From positions 1-25,403 of IMG/VR virus record IMGVR_UViG_3300029309_000123: 25,403 nucleotides of DNA; one strand, given 5' to 3'. Position 1 is the first letter of the stretch. Each line of letters begins with the position of its first letter. Below the pieces are notes generated by a model, which was given only the letters and a program-made list of their open reading frames with translations, did no database searches and was not told the DNA's origin. The stretch comes from a virus. Below, piece after piece: positions 15,072-23,876 of the stretch. The position numbers and the translations under genes were made by a program.

Positions 15072-16876
15072 TATAAATCCAATTGTTTTCTTAGTTCTTC
15101 TTCAACTTGTTTCATGACGTAAGGAGTCAATCTGTTCTTAGCTGAAAACCTTTTCCAATAACCCATTAGTTTAGCTTTATCATTCAGTAAACCTTTTTCA
15201 TTTGCATCTGTAATAAAAGTAATTATCGCATTAGTTACAAACTCTTTATTCTTTTCTAGAACTCCGTCTATTACTGCTTGATCTGTAACCAAAGCTTTAG
15301 GTTTATTTGTTATACGATCATTAATGTATACCTTGCCATCTGGAGTTATACTAAAGTTCTGTTGAGCAAAACTTGTTATTCCATATACTGTAATATCTGT
15401 TGGTGCTTCTTCAATTGGCTCTTCTTTTTCTTCGTCAGTTTCTCCTGCCTCTGCTTTTTCTTTTCTTCTTTCTTCTTCTCTTCTTTTTATTGCTCTACCA
15501 GAAAGCCCTCCTTCATTAGAGAAAGCTATAAAATCATCAAGTAAACTTGCTGTATCTTTAGGATCTACTTTAGTCTCTGGTATTACTATTTCAGGATCGT
15601 CATCTCTACGCTCATCTGCTAATGGTGTCATTTGACCACCAAGGGGTGCTGGTGGTAGCACCTCTGTAGTTATCTCTTGACCTGGAAATAAAAAGCTAGG
15701 CTCTGGTATAGCACTTATAGCAGCTTTTATAGTTCCATCATCCTCATACATTGTGTCAAAGTTAAAACCCATTTGAGTTAGTTCTTTTATTTGTTCTTTA
15801 TTATTTGGATCTATTTCTCTTTCTAGTAAACCTCCCTCTGCATTAGGAGTTATAAAAGTAATATTACCTAGCATCTTACCGTCTGCATCAATATTATATT
15901 TTAACGTTATATTACCTTTAACTTCTTCTATCAGCGTACCCATGTCTGCTGCTGTAGCTTTTATCAATGCTTTAGATGTAGCGTTGTTTCCTCCTACACC
16001 TAGTCCATCAGTCACTAACTCAATTAAAGATGGATCTATGTCATAAAGTTCAGGATTAAGATTATCAATAAAAGTTTGACCACCTAGTTTTACATATTTT
16101 TCAATAATAAATGCTTTAGCACGATCTACCACTGCTGTAGTTGCTGGTATTTTACTACCGTCAGGTAGTTCAACATCAGGTAGAAGACTAGCATTTAAGT
16201 ACGCTTTGCTTTTTTCTATATTATTAAGCAATAACTCCATCTCTCTATTAAAGTCTCTCATGCCTTGTTGCACGTCAAACACTCTAGCCTGATCTGTAGT
16301 TAAATATACTGAACTTCTGTCAGGAGCTAGGCTATCGTAAGCATCCTGTCGAGCAAGTTCTATCATGCTAACCCTGTCTTTACCAAATGCTAGTTTAGCT
16401 GCAGTTCTTGTGTCACCAGATGCAAACAACTTTTGTAGTGTGGTTCTATCGTCTTCTAAATCAGTATCTATTTCTCTTTCTAAACCATAAGATCTGCTTA
16501 AAAAATCTTTTACATCACCCTCTTCAAAAAGCTCTGCACCTTCTACCAATGTATCTACCTCTGGCAATGTCATTGTGCCTCTGCCTGTTTTCATAACGTG
16601 CTTTTCCATAGCCTTAACTAAGGTAGCAAGTCCGGCCTCTCCTGAAGATATAGCAGCTTTTATTTGCATGTCGTTAGCGCCTAAGTTTCTAGCTTTACCA
16701 ACAAGCATCATATTACCTGCAACTAATTTTTTACGGTTATTAAATACGGCTCTGGCGTCTTCGTATTCTTTATCTAACAGCTTTTTCTCATCTTCTTGAG
16801 CTTCAAGACGTTCATTTATACCTGTGCTAACTGTGTTAAGAAAGTTAGCTGTAAATGCATTCCAATCAAATCCCAT
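15071..16876 (-). CDS. Putative internal virion/ejection protein (601 aa)
   Basis: A soluble, mainly helical protein lying between the 201-aa and 1229-aa genes, starting one base after the upstream stop (TAA-G-ATG). The N-terminus (MGFDWNAFTANFLNTVSTGI) leads into a charged coiled-coil-like helix (about 20-50). The middle is mixed helix and strand. A Lys/Arg/Glu-rich disordered linker spans about 464-494 (REEERRKEKAEAGETDEEKE), then a small C-terminal domain follows. There is no signal peptide, membrane span or enzyme motif. By size and order it could correspond to T7 gp15, but I see no sequence motif that proves it. Confidence 0.5.
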   Translation of the reverse strand: MGFDWNAFTANFLNTVSTGINERLEAQEDEKKLLDKEYEDARAVFNNRKKLVAGNMMLVGKARNLGANDMQIKAAISSGEAGLATLVKAMEKHVMKTGRGTMTLPEVDTLVEGAELFEEGDVKDFLSRSYGLEREIDTDLEDDRTTLQKLFASGDTRTAAKLAFGKDRVSMIELARQDAYDSLAPDRSSVYLTTDQARVFDVQQGMRDFNREMELLLNNIEKSKAYLNASLLPDVELPDGSKIPATTAVVDRAKAFIIEKYVKLGGQTFIDNLNPELYDIDPSLIELVTDGLGVGGNNATSKALIKATAADMGTLIEEVKGNITLKYNIDADGKMLGNITFITPNAEGGLLEREIDPNNKEQIKELTQMGFNFDTMYEDDGTIKAAISAIPEPSFLFPGQEITTEVLPPAPLGGQMTPLADERRDDDPEIVIPETKVDPKDTASLLDDFIAFSNEGGLSGRAIKRREEERRKEKAEAGETDEEKEEPIEEAPTDITVYGITSFAQQNFSITPDGKVYINDRITNKPKALVTDQAVIDGVLEKNKEFVTNAIITFITDANEKGLLNDKAKLMGYWKRFSAKNRLTPYVMKQVEEELRKQLDL

Positions 16877-16877
16877 C

Positions 16878-17483
16878 TTACATACCTCTCCTTGCCATTA
16901 GACCCTGCTCTTGAACAGGTTGCTCTTCGACAAGCTGTAACTCTACTGGTTCAGGCGGCTCATCTTGTACATTTTCTTTTGTTTCTTCCTCTATCTCACC
17001 CTCATCTCTAAGAGTAGCTGCCATTTCTTTTAGTAAAGCAACTCCCTTGTCATCCTCTCCACTTGCCTCTATGCCTTTGTCTATGGCTGTCCTCAACATC
17101 ATTTCTACTTTCTGTTGTTCTTTTTCGTTTCTAGCTTCTTGAGGATCAATATTAGCGTATCTAAAATCTATCTCGTATGTTTTTGCTACGGCTGCTAAGA
17201 ACTCAGTCAACACAGGTGCAACAATAAGACCTACATCTAAGTTGTGTATACCCATCATAACTGATGACATATACATAGTCTTGACGATAGGCTCTAACGG
17301 TATGCCCATGTCAACCACAGTCATAACGTCATCTATGATTTCAGGATCACGCAGGTTAGTAAAGTAGTAGGCTAACGCATCATCTACTGTATCTAACTCA
17401 GATGGACGCTCCCACGGTACATCACTAGGTGTAGTGAATAGAGAGTTTCCTGGTATCGGTGCTCCAAAATTTGTTGCTTCCAT
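16878..17483 (-). CDS. 201-aa phage protein with acidic tail
   Basis: A mostly helical protein starting MEATNFGAPIPGNSLFTTPS with a Pro-rich opening (PWERPSEL). A fairly hydrophobic middle (about 60-97: GIPLEPIVKTMYMSSVMMGI and LDVGLIVAPVLTEFLAAVA) is followed by a long Glu-rich tail (160-192) and a basic end, GLMARRGM. This layout recalls small proteins of unknown function in marine phage structural regions. The ribosome site AGGA lies before the ATG, within the nine-base gap after the 147-aa gene. A T7 gp14-like role is possible from position only. Confidence 0.5.
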   Translation of the reverse strand: MEATNFGAPIPGNSLFTTPSDVPWERPSELDTVDDALAYYFTNLRDPEIIDDVMTVVDMGIPLEPIVKTMYMSSVMMGIHNLDVGLIVAPVLTEFLAAVAKTYEIDFRYANIDPQEARNEKEQQKVEMMLRTAIDKGIEASGEDDKGVALLKEMAATLRDEGEIEEETKENVQDEPPEPVELQLVEEQPVQEQGLMARRGM

Positions 17484-17492
17484 TTTCTTTTC

Positions 17493-17936
17493 CTATTTAG
17501 TAAACCCAGCGCCAAAGTATAGTCCTACTATGGCTGATACGATGTGTGTATCTAGTGGTGTAATTACAAAACCTTTAGCCATCTTCCATTGTATAGCTTC
17601 GTCAGGCCCAAACAACCAGTTCATAAAACCGCCAGTTGCTTCTGTATATCCTACATAAACGCTGACATCAGGATACCACACTGCGACTAGTTTTGGCAAG
17701 ACAATAATGCTAAATACTGCACCTAATGCTATTAATCTTCTAGTCCAAGCAAAGTGTTTGTCATCTTTGCCAGCGTTACGTGCTTCAGCTACGGCTTCTT
17801 TTCTAAAGTTAGCACGTTGTAAAAGCATCTTGTTGTTAGCTTCTTTAGCTTTTACAGACTGCCCCCATATGGACATCACCCCACCTAGTACAGTGGAGAA
17901 AAGCATGGTTATTAGTTCTAAAGGTAATCCCATCAT
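17493..17936 (-). CDS. Three-span membrane protein, holin-like candidate
   Basis: A 147-residue protein with probable transmembrane helices at about 4-25 (LPLELITMLFSTVLGGVMSI), 66-87 (RRLIALGAVFSIIVLPKLVA) and 121-144 (ending AIVGLYFGAGFTK), and a charged linker between the first two. Similar membrane proteins recur in marine phage genomes. It directly follows the peptidoglycan hydrolase gene (TAATG overlap), the classic neighbour of a holin, so a role in lysis or in genome ejection through the inner membrane is likely. A second in-frame ATG directly follows the first, so the product may begin at either methionine. Confidence 0.6.
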   Translation of the reverse strand: MMGLPLELITMLFSTVLGGVMSIWGQSVKAKEANNKMLLQRANFRKEAVAEARNAGKDDKHFAWTRRLIALGAVFSIIVLPKLVAVWYPDVSVYVGYTEATGGFMNWLFGPDEAIQWKMAKGFVITPLDTHIVSAIVGLYFGAGFTK

Positions 17937-19480
17937 TATGTGTTCTCATTTACAAATATTGCTAGTTTTATCTTATCCTCGTCTGAAAAAGACTGATAAG
18001 TTTCTCCTGCTCTTTCGCCACCCCTGTAAGTTTTAGTAATTGGTGTGACTTCAGGAACAGTTAAGTTTCTCTCACCTGCCCAACGTTGTATTGCATCATA
18101 ACTGTTCACGCCAATTTTACCATCAACCACAGTTTGAACTGTTCTTTGAGCTTGATACTCATTTCTTAACTGCATCTCTCTTGCTTTTTCTTCTTCTCCT
18201 GCAGCTTCAAGAGCCTCAACTACATTAGCCCATCTTTCTTCAGCCACTGCAGCAGAAGCACCGGGGTTTATTAAGTCGTTTAAAGTATCCGTAGAAAGTT
18301 TAGAGGCTGTTTGACTATTCAATCCGTTCATTTCTAGGTAAGCTAAAGTTATTGGTAGGGTGTATCTGGTATCAAGAGCTAAATCTGGATTTCCTACAAG
18401 ATCAATGTTAATACCTTTAGCCGCTAAACGATCTTGTACGGCTTGATAGTTTCTACGATGTGTAAGTTGAACCAGCCCTCTACCTCTGTAATTACTGCCT
18501 CCATCATAATTTATATCCATTATAGCTAGTCCAAGAGCATTAGAGGGTGTACCACGATTTCTTTTAAGCCTATTTTGTTCTGCTTGTGGTAGAGATGCTA
18601 ATGCAGCATTAACACTTGCATCATTGTACACTTCATAAGCTCTGTTTAAACTATATCCTGTATTTTCTATTATTGGACCGTCATCTCCTACCTCTACTCT
18701 TATTAAACCCAGTGTTAAAGCCTGTTGATATGGATTAGGCACTGCGTTCTTTAAAGCTGTTTCTAAAGCGTCTTGAGAAAAGTTGCCATCTGCATCCGTT
18801 ATGCTAGTATCATTCTCCTCTTGAAAGAAAGCTCTTACTATAGCATCTCCCTCTCCTAATGGATCTCCTACATCTTTAGGACCAACTGGACGTGACATTA
18901 ATCCTATCTCTACATCGGTTGTTGTTGGAGGACCAAGAACACTTTCTTTATCCAATGACTCCTCATCTGTAGGAGGATCTCCTAATTTTTGTAACTCTGC
19001 ACCGTACTGGATATCTTGTACACTTCCCTCTGGTGGTCTTAAATCTAGTTTGTCTAGTATTCTACTTTGTAGTCCATCTATATCCAACGTTGGATCTGGC
19101 TGTCGTAACATACGCATGGGCATTTTAATTATGCCTTGCTTCTCTAGACCATCACGATTAGCACTCAGTATATCTAACACAGTAGATTTATTTATATTGC
19201 TAAATCTAGGAGCGTTGTCCACACGAACCTCTTGAGTAGGGAACTCAGCAGGCTGATAGTATAATGGGTCAGACATATCACTTAAAACACGAGTGGAAGT
19301 AGATACTGGTGTTTCGGCTGATGGTAATTCTTCTGTTTCTATTTGTGTGTTACTTATAACCCTATTGCCAAGACCCATTTGTTGAATGCCTTGTTGCTCT
19401 CGTGCTGCTGCTGCAGTATCGTCCAACTCTGCAAACTTTTCTTTTATAACTGTTGCTACAAAGGTTTCAAAATCTAACAT
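17936..19480 (-). CDS. GH19 chitinase/lysozyme-like peptidoglycan hydrolase, virion-associated or endolysin
   Basis: A 514-residue protein with a long polar N-terminal region (1-245) and a C-terminal hydrolase. The candidate catalytic glutamate is E263 (LIRVEVGDDGP), followed by IIENTGYS (270-277). The diagnostic GH19 segment is YRGRGLVQLTHRRNYQA (331-347), with NPDLALD at 364-370. A possible peptidoglycan-binding repeat lies at about 451-473 (VVDGKIGVNSYDAIQRWAGE). The enzyme would cut the murein glycan strand. The extension and its position among candidate ejection proteins suggest a virion-borne enzyme for DNA entry; adjacency to a holin-like gene suggests endolysin. Ribosome site AGGA precedes the start by nine bases. 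Confidence 0.75.
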   Translation of the reverse strand: MLDFETFVATVIKEKFAELDDTAAAAREQQGIQQMGLGNRVISNTQIETEELPSAETPVSTSTRVLSDMSDPLYYQPAEFPTQEVRVDNAPRFSNINKSTVLDILSANRDGLEKQGIIKMPMRMLRQPDPTLDIDGLQSRILDKLDLRPPEGSVQDIQYGAELQKLGDPPTDEESLDKESVLGPPTTTDVEIGLMSRPVGPKDVGDPLGEGDAIVRAFFQEENDTSITDADGNFSQDALETALKNAVPNPYQQALTLGLIRVEVGDDGPIIENTGYSLNRAYEVYNDASVNAALASLPQAEQNRLKRNRGTPSNALGLAIMDINYDGGSNYRGRGLVQLTHRRNYQAVQDRLAAKGINIDLVGNPDLALDTRYTLPITLAYLEMNGLNSQTASKLSTDTLNDLINPGASAAVAEERWANVVEALEAAGEEEKAREMQLRNEYQAQRTVQTVVDGKIGVNSYDAIQRWAGERNLTVPEVTPITKTYRGGERAGETYQSFSDEDKIKLAIFVNENT

Positions 19481-19511
19481 GTCTTATTATCCTGTTTTTA
19501 TAATTTTTTAA

Positions 19512-22500
19512 TTAACCGCCTGCGGCAGGTTTACCACCTGCAAAAAGACCTGTACCTGTTCTTGCCATACCGTTAATTATTGTGCCTAAGAAACTTCCTG
19601 CTGCGCCAGCTAAACCAGCGCTAGAACTTGCATCAGCACTAATATTTTGAATAGCTAACTTGTTTTGTCTTTCAAGCTCATTATCTGCTGTCTGCCATGC
19701 GTAGTTCATTAAGTCACGCTCTTGCTGCCACAACTCAGCAATACCTTGTGCTGTTAGATTGTTAGCTGCCATAGCCTCACGCATGTTAGCTTCATTAATG
19801 GATGCGTTGTTTATTGTTGCTATGTTCTGCCTCCACTGTGTGTTAGCTTGCGCTACAACAAGTTGATTCTGTGCGTTAAACATGTCTCGCTGATTCTGTA
19901 TCTCTTGATTAAATCTAGCGATAGCATTTAGTTCACCAACGTTAAACTGGTTCATAGCATTCATCTGTGTATTGTTAAACATATCTACTTGAGAATCTTG
20001 ATTCATCATAAACTGTCTGATCTGATTTTGACTAGCTGCATTGAACTGTGATGCTGCATTAGATGCACCCTGATCACTAAAGATACTTTGTATTGACTCT
20101 TGCGCTTTAAACAACTCCATCTGTTGTAGCTTGTCAATGTTGGATAAGTCTAACTGTAGAAACGCATTGGCTTTTTGTTGCGCTGCTTGTTGCTCGTTAG
20201 ACAGGTTAGTTACATCAACTTGTGTTAGTGCTGCTGCATCCGCTAATAGTTTAGCTTGTGCATTAGTCACATTAGTCAAGTCAAAGGTTTGCACTAGTTC
20301 TGAGTTACGTAACACACGATTCTGATCTGCACTGAACTGCAGGTTAGCTATCTCAGCTATACGTTCTGCACGTATTACATTTACTTGTTGTTCGTTAGTA
20401 AGTTCTTGCCCACGCATGGATGCTTCTATCTGTGCATTAGCTAGTGCAGTCTGTTGACGGTTAGACAAGTTTTCTACTTCAATGTTTAACTTATTACTCA
20501 TGTTAAACAGTCTAACTTGTTGTTCGTTGTTTAGTTCTAGTTCACGTTCTTGTAACTGATTAGATACGTTAAACAGAGATGTTTGTTGTCTGTTGTCTAA
20601 GGCTCTACCTTGCATAGCTGCAGTGGATGTAGCATCCTGTAAGAAAGCTTGTTGTTTACTTGTAGCGTTTAGCATCTCTGTTTCAAATGCCTGTGTGCTT
20701 GTAAGAATAGCTACCTGCTGCTCATTAGTAAGCTCTTGCCCCATCATAGATGCTTTTACTTGTAAGTTAGCCAGCGCAGTTTGTTGTGCGTTTGACAAGT
20801 TGGTAAGATCTACTTCTAGTGCCTGTGTGGATTCTAGTATGGATGCCTGTTGTCTGTTAGTTAAGTTTAAGTTATTTACTTCTGCAAACCTACCTGCATT
20901 TGCTAATGCAATGTTTTGTGACACACTAAGGTTTTGATTTCTTAGACCAGCCCTTAGTTGTGCCTGTGCCAACACAGCCTCTTGTGTATTGCTCAAGTTT
21001 GTTAGCTGTAAGTTAGCATTGTTAATACTGTTTTGCACTGCAGTGGATTGTCTATTAGTTAGGTTTTCTAGCTCAAACCTCTGTGCAGCAGCAGCGTTAG
21101 CTAAAGCTACAGCTTGTTTGTTACGAACATTTTCCATGTCCATAGCTTGAAAGATAGATGCATCAGCCTGTGCTATTGGTATGGCACTCTCCATAGCAGC
21201 CTGTATCATAGCTGCCCCTGCCATAGAACTAGCACCTAAACCTCTAGCGTTCATGACTTCGTTTACTTTACGTAGTGCTCCTGCAGCCCATGCAGGTGTG
21301 CCATCGTTGAAAGAGTCCATAAGTTTTTCTAATTGAAAAGATACTGTAGACTGTGGGCTAACTTCACCTTTAGCAAACTGTGCCTCTAGCTGTTGTGAGA
21401 ATGTAGCAGTCTGTGCTTTTAGTGTAGCTGCTTCGTTTAGTCCACTGAGTGTTTGTCCAGTTACAACAATCTCTTCTGTATTTAGTATGTTGTTTACATC
21501 TACTATTTCATTTGCATCTACAACTGACGCTTGTTCTGCTGTTATGTCAGGTACAAACTCTGTCTGTTTTTGTTGTGCATTTGCTATCTCAGAAAACTCT
21601 GCAGCGTTCTCTACTCGTGTAGCCTCTGCAGTAGCTGTCTGTGTAGGTGGTAATGTGTAATCAACTTGAGGTGTGGCTATAGGTGTATCTGTTGCAAACT
21701 TAGCAGCATCTACTTCTTCTACAGGTTCTGTAATCTGTTGATCTGGAGCTTGTACAATCTCATCAAAGGTAGCTGGATCAGGTAGTTCACCCTCCTGAAT
21801 CTCTCTAGTTATTTTTTGTACTTCTCTTATTTCTTCTAAAGTTTTAGGATCTAAGTCTAACTGAGCCAACTCTTCTGGTGGCATAGTGGCAGCTTTAGCT
21901 ATAGCGTCATCAGACAGTGTGCCTGTCTTGGCTGCAAACTCTTCTAGTGCAGTTCTAACTTTTGCTTGAGACAAGTAGGCATTGTAGATAGCTGCTGCTG
22001 CATCTGTAGCATCCTGTGCCACCTGTGCTTGTTGTCTAGCTACATACTCAACTAAATCCTCTTCAGGGGTTCCTACAGGTGCAGGTGGGTATTTCATATT
22101 TATTTCATCTGGAGACATTCGAGCTAGATAGCCTCGAACTGCCTTAACTGATGGTGAGTTTACTGCATCTGCAAGTGTTGCTTGTGCTGCAATGATATCA
22201 TCTATACTAGCTACTTCACCTGTGCCTTTATCTATAAGTTGACCATTCTCTACTTTAAGTAAAGATACATCTTGTTTAGTTACAAGTGTCTGAGGTGAGC
22301 TTATTGTCTGCGCTAAAGATTCTGCTACACTAGGTATATCAGTAACCTTCATGCGTTCCTGTGCAGCCTGTAAGTCTCCGTAAGTAGTTTCTATGAGAGA
22401 CTGTGCATTCTCCAAGTTTAGTTTTGCTGCATTATACTCGTTTGTTAATCTTGTTTTTTCTGCATTGCTGATTATAGATTCAGAACCTTTAAGCATAGCT

Positions 22501-23876
22501 TTAAGCATATTTACTTTACTTAGTGCGTACTTTTCTTCCCTATGCCGTAAATCTATTTTATAATCTGGGCCTAGCGAAGGTGCAATAATATGATAAAAAC
22601 TTCCTATCTTTTTAAGCTCTAGTTCAGTATTAGATTTTATTGCAGGGTAATCAAACATAATCTGCAAGACTGCGTTCATCTCTGCATCAAGTTTTACTTT
22701 TGGATGATGGACACCATCAGTGCCAGCATTATAGTCGCTATTTAAAACTCCTTGTTTTACTTCCTCTAAATTAGTGTATAAGTTAGACGGATTTGTAAGA
22801 TTGTTAAACGCTTGCTGTGCATCTGTTAATGTTTTCTGTGCATCAGCGTATGCTTGCTGTGCCTGATCTAATTGTGTCTGACCTTGACCAGACATAAATG
22901 TAACACCGGGTTGTTGCTGTTGTTGTGTTGTAGTTAAATCAGTACGTAAAGAAGGATCTAATGGAGTTCCTGTAAGATCTGGCGGTGTGTCAGTTCCTTC
23001 CGTAATTTGTTTTAAATCATCTTCTGTTGTAGTTATTGCACCAGGTGGTGGCGTGGCTGGTCCAACAGGATCTGATACTCCTTGGTAACCTTCAACAAAT
23101 CTGTTTGACGGTAACGAGTCTAATAAAAAATTAGTTCCTGATGTATCTAACCCAACACCAAACAGTTCACCTGCTTCTTGAGCACGTTCTAATGTGTCGT
23201 AGCCACGTAATGTCTGTCCATTTGCATCAACTATGGCAAACGTACCTAAAGCTGTTTCAACTATAGTAGGTCTATCAAATGTTTGACCAACGTTAAAGTA
23301 TTCTATTTGCTCCCCTTGTTCATTAATTTTTCCAATCTGATCTGGGTCAGAAGTTGATTTACTAACCACATTAGTATTAGGAAGTCTGTGTGTTAACGCT
23401 TGACCTGAAGCTGTTTTAGCAGCAAGTTCAATATCAGGAGCAGCCATAATAGCATCCCAATTACGAATGTCTGCATGTACTCCTGTCGTACCATACAAAA
23501 GCTCTCTACCTAAACCACTTTCAACCTTTTCTTTATACGTTGGATCATTCCTATAATCAGGATTATCTTTAGGTTTAATACCTGCAAGAGCAGCAGCTAG
23601 TTCTGCAGTGTTAGGCTTACGTGGTCTAGAAGGATCGTAGGCATATGCAGGATCTACCCAATCTGGTATCTGACCACCAGGGAAAAATCCCATAGACATT
23701 GGCCTACCCTCAATACGATCTCTAGCCATTTCGTTATAACGGCCTAGCATGGATGCAGCAGATGGTGTAGCTGCTACAAAAGCATCCATCATCTCTTTAT
23801 CTACAGGACCATCGTAGCCAAGCTCACTTAGCAGTTGATGTGTTTGTTGATCTGTAAAACCTTTAAACTTAGCCAT
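19512..23876 (-). CDS. Giant hendecad-repeat structural protein (1454 aa)
   Basis: The largest gene in the window, starting directly after the upstream stop (TAAATG). The N-terminal 100 residues look globular (MAKFKGFTDQQTHQLLSELG). A Pro/Thr/Gln-rich linker with a five-Gln run lies at about 260-325. Ala/Gln-rich helical segments fill 330-870. Residues 916-1267 are 16 gapless 22-residue repeats, and 1277-1364 are eight 11-residue repeats rich in Asn, Gln, Phe and Met. The C-terminus is hydrophobic and Gly/Ala-rich (about 1415-1454: GLAGAAGSFLGTIINGMA). I see no cysteine anywhere. It is probably a virion component, either a rod-like fibre or an ejected protein forming a channel through the envelope. 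No family is recognised. Confidence 0.75.
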   Translation of the reverse strand: MAKFKGFTDQQTHQLLSELGYDGPVDKEMMDAFVAATPSAASMLGRYNEMARDRIEGRPMSMGFFPGGQIPDWVDPAYAYDPSRPRKPNTAELAAALAGIKPKDNPDYRNDPTYKEKVESGLGRELLYGTTGVHADIRNWDAIMAAPDIELAAKTASGQALTHRLPNTNVVSKSTSDPDQIGKINEQGEQIEYFNVGQTFDRPTIVETALGTFAIVDANGQTLRGYDTLERAQEAGELFGVGLDTSGTNFLLDSLPSNRFVEGYQGVSDPVGPATPPPGAITTTEDDLKQITEGTDTPPDLTGTPLDPSLRTDLTTTQQQQQPGVTFMSGQGQTQLDQAQQAYADAQKTLTDAQQAFNNLTNPSNLYTNLEEVKQGVLNSDYNAGTDGVHHPKVKLDAEMNAVLQIMFDYPAIKSNTELELKKIGSFYHIIAPSLGPDYKIDLRHREEKYALSKVNMLKAMLKGSESIISNAEKTRLTNEYNAAKLNLENAQSLIETTYGDLQAAQERMKVTDIPSVAESLAQTISSPQTLVTKQDVSLLKVENGQLIDKGTGEVASIDDIIAAQATLADAVNSPSVKAVRGYLARMSPDEINMKYPPAPVGTPEEDLVEYVARQQAQVAQDATDAAAAIYNAYLSQAKVRTALEEFAAKTGTLSDDAIAKAATMPPEELAQLDLDPKTLEEIREVQKITREIQEGELPDPATFDEIVQAPDQQITEPVEEVDAAKFATDTPIATPQVDYTLPPTQTATAEATRVENAAEFSEIANAQQKQTEFVPDITAEQASVVDANEIVDVNNILNTEEIVVTGQTLSGLNEAATLKAQTATFSQQLEAQFAKGEVSPQSTVSFQLEKLMDSFNDGTPAWAAGALRKVNEVMNARGLGASSMAGAAMIQAAMESAIPIAQADASIFQAMDMENVRNKQAVALANAAAAQRFELENLTNRQSTAVQNSINNANLQLTNLSNTQEAVLAQAQLRAGLRNQNLSVSQNIALANAGRFAEVNNLNLTNRQQASILESTQALEVDLTNLSNAQQTALANLQVKASMMGQELTNEQQVAILTSTQAFETEMLNATSKQQAFLQDATSTAAMQGRALDNRQQTSLFNVSNQLQERELELNNEQQVRLFNMSNKLNIEVENLSNRQQTALANAQIEASMRGQELTNEQQVNVIRAERIAEIANLQFSADQNRVLRNSELVQTFDLTNVTNAQAKLLADAAALTQVDVTNLSNEQQAAQQKANAFLQLDLSNIDKLQQMELFKAQESIQSIFSDQGASNAASQFNAASQNQIRQFMMNQDSQVDMFNNTQMNAMNQFNVGELNAIARFNQEIQNQRDMFNAQNQLVVAQANTQWRQNIATINNASINEANMREAMAANNLTAQGIAELWQQERDLMNYAWQTADNELERQNKLAIQNISADASSSAGLAGAAGSFLGTIINGMARTGTGLFAGGKPAAGG
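19785..20048 (-). repeat. Eight tandem 33-bp units (11-residue repeats)
   Basis: Residues 1277-1364 of the 1454-aa protein divide without gaps into eight 11-mers, for example QFNAASQNQIR, MFNNTQMNAMN, QFNVGELNAIA and RFNQEIQNQRD. Position 2 is Phe in six of eight and position 3 is Asn in seven of eight. The period is half that of the adjoining array. Confidence 0.85.
20076..21131 (-). repeat. Sixteen tandem 66-bp units (22-residue repeats)
   Basis: Residues 916-1267 align as 16 consecutive 22-mers with no insertion or deletion, exactly 1056 bp. A typical unit starts NLSNRQQTALANAQ. Position 6 is Gln in all 16 units, position 2 is hydrophobic in all 16, and position 4 is Asn in 12. Units 6-7 and 11-12 are especially similar, 330 bp apart, which suggests growth by duplication of multi-unit blocks. 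The DNA copies are diverged, so selection acts on the protein pattern. Confidence 0.95.

Noticed and set aside
19000-21000. Several plus-strand frames opposite the repeat protein and hydrolase genes, including one rich in Cys and Ala at 20593-20937
   Set aside because: They are antisense images of the repetitive coding sequence: Ala and Gln codons read backwards give Cys/Ser/Leu-rich shadows. None has a ribosome site or a family.
20076-21131. A CRISPR-like or satellite array suggested by a regular 66-bp period
   Set aside because: The units are diverged at DNA level, have no repeat-spacer alternation, and are in frame with a conserved protein pattern across the entire array.
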